A stretch of 64,000 bases of DNA from SZUA-309 sp050185825. GTDB taxonomy: Bacteria; Pseudomonadota; Gammaproteobacteria; Pseudomonadales; Azotimanducaceae. The notes under the pieces are model-generated. The model saw nothing but the letters and a program-made list of their open reading frames with translations. It searched no databases and was not told the DNA's origin. Position 1 is the first letter of the stretch, and each line of letters begins with the position of its first letter. The stretch covers positions 310,001 through 374,000 of the forward strand of contig JBFWZA010000001.1 in NCBI GenBank assembly GCA_050185825.1, written 5' to 3'. Below are positions 59,368 through 64,000 of this stretch, one piece after another. The position numbers and the translations under genes were made by a program.

Positions 59368-61026
59368 ATGCGGGGCGGCCAGGTCTTCATGGAATCGCTG
59401 GAACGTCACGGTGTGGATTGCATCTTCGGCAATCCGGGCACGACGGAAAATCCGCTGCTCGACCGGCTCATCGACTATCCCCGGATCCCCTACTACGTGG
59501 CCCTGCACGAAGGGGTGGCCGTATGCGCCGCCAGCTTTCACGCCCAGGCGACCGGACGAGTTGCGGTGGCGAACCTGCACGTGGCGCCCGGGCTCGGTAA
59601 CGCCATCGGCATGATGTACGGCGCCCTCAAGGCGGCCTCGCCCGTGCTGATCACCGCCGGGCAGCAGGACACCCGCATGCGGCTCGACAACCCGCTGCTC
59701 TCACACGATCTGGTGGCCATGGCCGCACCCGTGACCAAGTTCGCCGCCGAGCCGAAGAGCGCGGACGAAATGGGCCCGCTCCTGCGCCGGGCCTTCAAGA
59801 TCGCCTGCGAGCCGCCCTGCGGCCCGGTGTTCGTCGCGCTCCCCGTGGACGTGATGGAATCAGAGACCGACATCGGCGCCAGCGTCGCCGGCCCGCTGCT
59901 GCCCGGCGTGCCCGGTGCCGAAGCCATCGGCCGCGCCGTGACCCTGCTGCGCGAGAGCACCAACCCGGTGTTCGTGGTGGGCGACGACCCGTCCCGCCAG
60001 GGCGGTCTCGACACCCTGGTCGCCCTGGCGGAAGCCTGCGGCGCCACCGTCTACCACCAGGGGCTGCGGGCCCACGTCTGCTTCCCGAACCGGCACCCCA
60101 ACTATCGCGGCCGCACGCCGTTCGAGGCGGCGTCGGTGCGCAAGCTCCTGGCGCCGCACGATCTGGTGGTTCTGGTGGGCGGCACCTTCTTCGAGGACGT
60201 GTGGTTCGATCCCGGTGGCTACCTGCCGGAAGGTGCCCGGGTGATGCAGCTCGAGAACACGGCCGGCCGGCTCGCCGTGAGCATCCCGCTGGATCTCGGC
60301 GTCGTCGGCGAGCTCGGCGAGACGCTGGCGCGCCTGCTCGACGGGGTGCGCAACTCGGGGGAAAACTACGCCGAGGCTGCCGGCACCCGCAATGCCGCGC
60401 TCGCTGCGGAGCATGCGGCCCGGCAGGCGGATGCCGAGGAAACCCTGAAGAAGCTCTGGGACGCCGCACCCATGGCACCCGTGCGGGCCATTCACGAAAT
60501 CGCCCGCGCCATGCCGGAAGACGCCATCGTGGTGGACGAGTCCATCACCGCCTCGCTGGAGGTCGCCCATCACTTCAACGAGGCGCGCAACGGCGACTAC
60601 TACGGCGGCCGCGGCGGTGGCATCGGCCAGGGCATCGCCGGTGCTATCGGCGTGCAGGTCGCCCACCCCGACCGGCGGGTGTTCGCCATCTCCGGCGACG
60701 GCTCGGCCATGTACAGCATTCAGGCGCTGTGGACGGCCGCCCACCACCAGTTGCCCATCGTTTTCGTGATCCTCTCGAACCGGGAGTACCGGGTGCTCAA
60801 GCACAACCTGGACATCTACCGCGCCCGCTTCGACGTCGGCTCGAACAAACCCTACCCGCACATGGATCTCACCAGTCCGCTGCTCGGCTTTCCGGACATG
60901 GCACGCGGCATGGGTGTGCCCGGAGAAACGGTGACGGACGCGGACGCCATCGGCAGCGCCATGCAGCGCGCCCGGGCGACCAGCGGCCCCTACCTGATCG
61001 AGGTGGTGATCTCCGGCAAGCCCTGA
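59368..61026 (+). CDS. ThDP-dependent benzoylformate decarboxylase-like enzyme (552 aa)
   Basis: Third ThDP enzyme. GNPGTTENPLLD near residue 25 and NLHVAPGLGNAIGMM near residue 72 parallel the Ser26 and His70 regions of benzoylformate decarboxylase; the Glu is in ALHEGVAVCAASFHAQ. The cofactor motif SGDGSAMYSIQAL is followed by VILSNREYRVL. Full length. Divergent from the 2-hydroxyacid operon, so a 2-oxoacid produced by the FMN oxidase could be decarboxylated here. Confidence 0.87.
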   Translation: MRGGQVFMESLERHGVDCIFGNPGTTENPLLDRLIDYPRIPYYVALHEGVAVCAASFHAQATGRVAVANLHVAPGLGNAIGMMYGALKAASPVLITAGQQDTRMRLDNPLLSHDLVAMAAPVTKFAAEPKSADEMGPLLRRAFKIACEPPCGPVFVALPVDVMESETDIGASVAGPLLPGVPGAEAIGRAVTLLRESTNPVFVVGDDPSRQGGLDTLVALAEACGATVYHQGLRAHVCFPNRHPNYRGRTPFEAASVRKLLAPHDLVVLVGGTFFEDVWFDPGGYLPEGARVMQLENTAGRLAVSIPLDLGVVGELGETLARLLDGVRNSGENYAEAAGTRNAALAAEHAARQADAEETLKKLWDAAPMAPVRAIHEIARAMPEDAIVVDESITASLEVAHHFNEARNGDYYGGRGGGIGQGIAGAIGVQVAHPDRRVFAISGDGSAMYSIQALWTAAHHQLPIVFVILSNREYRVLKHNLDIYRARFDVGSNKPYPHMDLTSPLLGFPDMARGMGVPGETVTDADAIGSAMQRARATSGPYLIEVVISGKP

Positions 61027-61031
61027 CAGGT

Positions 61032-61586
61032 TCAGGCCGCGTCGTAGTCGGCGAAGCGGGCGGCAAACGACTCCGGCGGCAGTCGGGCGACGTTGGCCAC
61101 GAAGCTGACGGTGTGATAGTTGCCCGCCAGCGCCAGGATCTCGAGCTGCTCCGCCTGCGTGAAGGTCGCCTCGAACGCTGAGCGGGTCTCCTCATTCAGG
61201 CGGCCGTCGTGACACAGCCCGTCCACCGCGCGGATCAGCAGTCCTTCCCGTGCCGTCCACAGATCGTCCGGCTGCACGGCCGCCCGGGTGGCCGACACGG
61301 CACGTCGGTCGAGACCCACGTGGGCCGCAAACGCAGCCACGTGCACGCCCCACTCGTACTCGCAGCCGTTGTTGGCCGTTACCCGCAGAATGACGATCTC
61401 GCGCTCGCGCATGGCGAGCGGGCTGCCCCGGTCCAGCAGGTTTGCCACGCCTTTCTTCAGGAACCGCGGGCTCAACGCGAATACCCGGAACAGGGAGAGC
61501 AGATAGCCGTCGCGCCGGGGATAGGCCTCGAGGAGCCGGGTGGTCTCCGGGTCGTAGGGTTCTGCCAGGGGTATCAGTCGATTCAT
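61032..61586 (-). CDS. Carboxymuconolactone decarboxylase-family protein (184 aa)
   Basis: CMD domain with MREREIVILRVTANNGCEYEWGVHVA; the CxxxW/H arrangement (a single Cys rather than CxxC) fits the decarboxylase/lactonase-like subgroup more than AhpD. C-terminal LEILALAGNYHTVSFVANVA. Divergent from an HxlR regulator with two matching inverted repeats between them, so it is the likely target of that regulator. Confidence 0.85.
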   Translation of the reverse strand: MNRLIPLAEPYDPETTRLLEAYPRRDGYLLSLFRVFALSPRFLKKGVANLLDRGSPLAMREREIVILRVTANNGCEYEWGVHVAAFAAHVGLDRRAVSATRAAVQPDDLWTAREGLLIRAVDGLCHDGRLNEETRSAFEATFTQAEQLEILALAGNYHTVSFVANVARLPPESFAARFADYDAA

Positions 61587-61623
61587 CTCGCACCTCGCGT
61601 TGGCTCGTCGGTTCGGTCAGACT

Positions 61624-61688
61624 GCTACGTATTCAGTAGCACGAGAAGCCTAGCGCCGACGCACCTGAATTGCTACTGTTTTTGTAGC
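61624..61688. promoter_or_regulatory. Twin GCTAC-N7-GTAGC operators between CMD and HxlR genes
   Basis: Site 1: GCTAC 61624-61628, 7-bp spacer, GTAGC 61636-61640, extended by T/A to 6-bp arms. Site 2: GCTAC 61672-61676, 7-bp spacer, GTAGC 61684-61688. Identical arms and spacing, centres 48 bp apart, both inside the 134-bp divergent intergenic region. Expected binding sites for a dimeric HxlR-type winged-helix regulator. Confidence 0.75.
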
Positions 61689-61720
61689 TAAATCGAAGCT
61701 GGAGAAGCAGGAGTAAAGCC

Positions 61721-62071
61721 TTGGCAACCCGGCGTAGCAATCAGGCAGGACGGCGCGCCGTTCGCGGATCCAGCACCGGCCGGCCCATCATGGTGCTGTT
61801 CGACGCGCTGGGGAGACGCTGGAGCCTGCGCGTTCTCTGGGAGCTGCGCGCCGGGCGGCTGAACTTCCGGGCGCTGCAGGAGCGCTGCGCGGAGATCTCC
61901 CCCACCGTGCTCAACGCACGGCTGAAAGAGCTCCGCATCCTGGAACTGGTGGATCACGACGATGGTGGCTACGGCCTCACGGACTGGGGCCGCGAGCTGG
62001 GGGAGGAGCTGATGGCGCTCAGCGACTTCGCCAGCCGCTGGGACGCCGCCCGGCGGCGCGACGATGAATGA
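61721..62071 (+). CDS. HxlR-family transcriptional regulator (116 aa)
   Basis: Winged-helix DNA-binding protein: FDALGRRWSLRVLWELRAGR, then NFRALQERCAEISPTVLNAR and RLKELRILELVDHDDGGYGL. TTG start with AGGAG 8 nt upstream. No Cys sensor residue is obvious at the N-terminus, only one in ERCAEIS. Probably autoregulates and controls the divergent CMD gene through the twin operators. Confidence 0.88.
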   Translation: MATRRSNQAGRRAVRGSSTGRPIMVLFDALGRRWSLRVLWELRAGRLNFRALQERCAEISPTVLNARLKELRILELVDHDDGGYGLTDWGRELGEELMALSDFASRWDAARRRDDE

Positions 62072-62083
62072 TCCGGCCGCGGC

Positions 62084-62749
62084 TCAGGGCTGTAGCCGGT
62101 CGATCCGCCAGCCGGCCGCCGTGCGCGTGTAGAGAAACCGGTCGTGCAGCCGGCCTTCCCGCCCCTGCCAGAACTCCATCGTCTGCGGCGTGAGCACGTA
62201 ACCGCCCCAGTCCTCCGGCATCGGCACCTGGCCGTCCGGATACTGCCGGCGCAGCTCTGCGACGCGCGCCTCCAGCGTTTCCCGGTCGCTTACCGGCTGG
62301 GACTGATCCGACGCCGCGGCGGAAAAACGGCTGTCCGCGGGACGGCTGGCGAAGTACGTCTCCGAGCGGGCGCGGTCGAGTCTGGCTACCGCACCCGAGA
62401 TGCGGACCTGGTGACTGAACTCCCGCCAGTGGAAAACAAGCGATGCCACGGGGTTGGCCGCCAGGTCCCTGCCCTTCCGGCTGCCGTAGTCCGTGAACCA
62501 GACGAAGCCGTCCGGGCCGTGCTCCTTGAGCAGCACGATGCGCACGGACGGTACGCCATCCGGCGTCGCCGTGGCCAGCGCCATGGCCGTGGCGTCGGTC
62601 GCTCCCGAGGCGATGGCCTGATCCAGCCAGTCGCCGAACAGCTCCAGCGGATCCGCAGGCAACCGGTCCCGGGAGAGGATCCCTTCCCGGTATTCCCGTC
62701 GGTGCCCGTGATGGTGGCCACGGCGCTGACCATCGCCCCGCTCAGTCAC
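62084..62749 (-). CDS. pdxH: Pyridoxamine 5'-phosphate oxidase PdxH (221 aa)
   Basis: FMN enzyme making pyridoxal 5'-phosphate. Substrate/FMN segments MALATATPDGVPSVRIVLLK, GFVWFTDYGSRKGRDLAANP, SLVFHWREFSHQVRISG and the C-terminal RLHDRFLYTRTAAGWRIDRL. GTG start with GGGAG about 7 nt upstream. The N-terminus carries a His/Arg-rich stretch (GQRRGHHHGHRREY) before the conserved core. Confidence 0.93.
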   Translation of the reverse strand: MTERGDGQRRGHHHGHRREYREGILSRDRLPADPLELFGDWLDQAIASGATDATAMALATATPDGVPSVRIVLLKEHGPDGFVWFTDYGSRKGRDLAANPVASLVFHWREFSHQVRISGAVARLDRARSETYFASRPADSRFSAAASDQSQPVSDRETLEARVAELRRQYPDGQVPMPEDWGGYVLTPQTMEFWQGREGRLHDRFLYTRTAAGWRIDRLQP

Positions 62750-62783
62750 GGATCACTCCCGCACAACCAGGTGTATATAAATC

Positions 62784-62810
62784 TTTTAAGACCTTTTAAA
62801 GGGTTTTAAG
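62784..62810. repeat. Three phased TTTTAA repeats upstream of pdxH
   Basis: TTTTAAG (62784), TTTTAAA (62794) and TTTTAAG (62804) recur at exactly 10 bp in an otherwise GC-rich context, 35-61 bp upstream of the pdxH start and just after the following gene's stop. Helically phased A/T tracts suggest intrinsic curvature or an UP-like promoter element. Confidence 0.45.
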
Positions 62811-62813
62811 GAT

Positions 62814-63863
62814 CTATTCTTCCGATCCCGCATCTCCCGATGCCGCTTCTTCCTCGAGCAGCCGCGCACCCCTCAGGATGCCGCCGAGCGCGTAGTTGCC
62901 CTCGTGGCAGGCGTACTCGTACACCTGCTCGTCCGACGCCGGCCAGACGTACCGGCCGCCCCAGGGCGCTGCCCAGGCATCGTCCTCCACGGTGAACTCA
63001 TAGAGGAGGTTGCCGTCGGCCAGGCGCGAGAAACGCTCCACCACGTGCAGATTGGCGCCGGCGAGGAACAGGCCGTTCTCTTCCCGGAAGTTGGTGGTGT
63101 CCACCACCAGGGTATCGCCTTCCCAGCGGCCCACCGAGTCGCCCATCCAGCGACGCACCTCCGGCGGTGCGTGCTCGGCGTTCATGCGCACGACCCGGGC
63201 GTCGTGATTCATCTCGTTGAGGATCATCACGTGATCGTCGGTCTGCACGATGCGCTTCATGTTGTTGTACATCACGGGCAGCGCCGGCGGACCGGCCGTG
63301 CTGCCGAATCCCAGCAGGCAGCGCTCGGCGAGCGGGCGCAGCTCCGGATCATCGTAGGGCCCCACGGGCTGATCGAGCCACCAGGCCGTGCCGGTGTTCT
63401 CACGTCCCTCCCGCATCTTCATGGCCCGCGCCCTGCCCACCTCCGTCATCGGCGGCAGCTTGCCGTTCTCCGGGGTGGTGATGATGGACGTCGGATACCT
63501 GCCGTCGAGCAGGAAATTGCTCTCGCCGATGTCCACGTAGAAGGCGTTGTAGCCGCCCACGCCACCGGCGGCACCGGCAAACTCCGGCACGTAGATCTCC
63601 ACCCCGCCTTCCGGCGGCGCGCTGCGGTTCGGATCGCTGGGTGCGGCGTCCTTCGCCAGATTGTTGGCCCAGTATTCGGCGATGGCCTTGGCCTCTTCTG
63701 CCGTGATGCTGGGTTTTCCCTCGAACCGGTCCGGACGCTGCAGCGGCGTGAGCGTGGCCACGTTGTACGTTCCGGACAGGTCCGGACGCTCGGCCGCGCT
63801 CAGCACCGGCGCGGATACCAGGGTCACCAGCGGCAGGCCCAATAGGGTGAGCAGACGCTTCAT
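62814..63863 (-). CDS. Secreted protein of unknown function (349 aa)
   Basis: Signal peptide MKRLLTLLGLPLVTLVSAPV cleaved near LSAAE. The mature protein has repeated Trp/Asp-rich segments: RIVQTDDHVMILNEMNHDAR, RRWMGDSVGRWEGDTLVVDT and LYEFTVEDDAWAAPWGGRY, a pattern seen in secreted hypothetical proteins of soil and marine bacteria. No catalytic motif was recognised. GGAGG precedes the ATG. Confidence 0.75.
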   Translation of the reverse strand: MKRLLTLLGLPLVTLVSAPVLSAAERPDLSGTYNVATLTPLQRPDRFEGKPSITAEEAKAIAEYWANNLAKDAAPSDPNRSAPPEGGVEIYVPEFAGAAGGVGGYNAFYVDIGESNFLLDGRYPTSIITTPENGKLPPMTEVGRARAMKMREGRENTGTAWWLDQPVGPYDDPELRPLAERCLLGFGSTAGPPALPVMYNNMKRIVQTDDHVMILNEMNHDARVVRMNAEHAPPEVRRWMGDSVGRWEGDTLVVDTTNFREENGLFLAGANLHVVERFSRLADGNLLYEFTVEDDAWAAPWGGRYVWPASDEQVYEYACHEGNYALGGILRGARLLEEEAASGDAGSEE

Positions 63864-63965
63864 GTGCTCGCCTCCTTTCAGTCGGTTGCGGGCAAGGATA
63901 GAAGGCGCCTCCGGCGAAGTCGAGGCGACCGCTGCGCGGGTGGATTATCCCTTACACTGCCGCCC

Positions 63966-64000
63966 ATGCAATCGTTTTCGTTGCGCTGCCGGTCGAAGTG
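63966..64000 (+). CDS. Possible gene start cut by the window edge
   Basis: ATG at 63966 begins an open frame (MQSFSLRCRSK) that runs off the end; divergent from the secreted protein gene. Too short to identify and lacking an obvious ribosome binding site. Confidence 0.25.
   Translation, partial: MQSFSLRCRSK

Noticed and set aside
1..64000. tRNA, rRNA, CRISPR arrays, intact transposons or phage genes
   Set aside because: None seen on reading both strands; no regularly spaced direct repeats or transposase motifs were found.

Overview
The window is GC-rich, gene-dense chromosomal DNA, most likely from a gammaproteobacterium capable of at least partial denitrification. Supporting genes are the homodimeric pyruvate dehydrogenase E1 (aceE), rnk, ptsP, pdxH, the split adenosylcobalamin-dependent ribonucleotide reductase nrdJa/nrdJb as in Pseudomonas, Fe-type sodB, nnrS and nirS. 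This lineage call comes from gene content only; no rRNA, tRNA, CRISPR array or intact insertion sequence was recognised.

Layout. 1-12 kb: a thiamine-diphosphate (ThDP) decarboxylase/synthase-type enzyme; a leftward acyl-CoA operon (acyl-CoA ligase, thiolase, nitroreductase, acyl-CoA dehydrogenase); nrdJa-nrdJb behind a tandem NrdR operator; and a second ThDP enzyme. 12-21 kb: rnk with a coupled small gene, an AhpD-like protein, sodB, a PAS protein, a LysR regulator, a DUF488 protein, a 37-residue membrane peptide, a patatin lipase, ptsP and nitronate monooxygenase. 21-28.4 kb: aceE, followed upstream by an accessory segment bounded by two degraded direct repeats. Each repeat carries the 5' end of aceE plus a ferritin-like-helix gene. 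Between them lie a decayed catalase gene, a BFD-type ferredoxin, an MgtC-like protein and small membrane ORFs. 28.5-34 kb: nnrS, a scrambled glutamate-synthase remnant, a thioesterase, an orphan sdhB, gdhA and a 1-Cys peroxiredoxin.

34-50 kb is the most interesting part. Two leftward operons encode (A) a 50-residue membrane subunit, a CuA subunit II, a B-family heme-copper subunit I whose active-site Tyr is replaced by Gln, CtaB, a SCO protein and a cytochrome b / di-[4Fe-4S] ferredoxin / FlpD-MvhD fusion; and (B) CtaA, SCO and a second heme-copper-like protein that has lost the His-His copper ligands of helix 7. Next to them are a porin, a TonB receptor and nirS carrying an extra N-terminal cytochrome c domain. 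I infer a nitrite-to-NO-to-N2O respiratory module with an unusual NO reductase and an unusual electron-handling protein.

50-64 kb holds a peroxidase-related enzyme, a ParA / P1-peptidase / sulfurtransferase operon, and a leftward operon (VOC protein, 2-hydroxyacid dehydrogenase, GFA protein, FMN 2-hydroxyacid oxidase, MaoC protein, NhaC transporter). This operon diverges from a benzoylformate-decarboxylase-like enzyme and resembles a mandelate-type 2-hydroxyacid pathway. The window ends with a CMD/HxlR pair around twin inverted-repeat operators, pdxH, a secreted protein of unknown function and the first codons of a possible gene.
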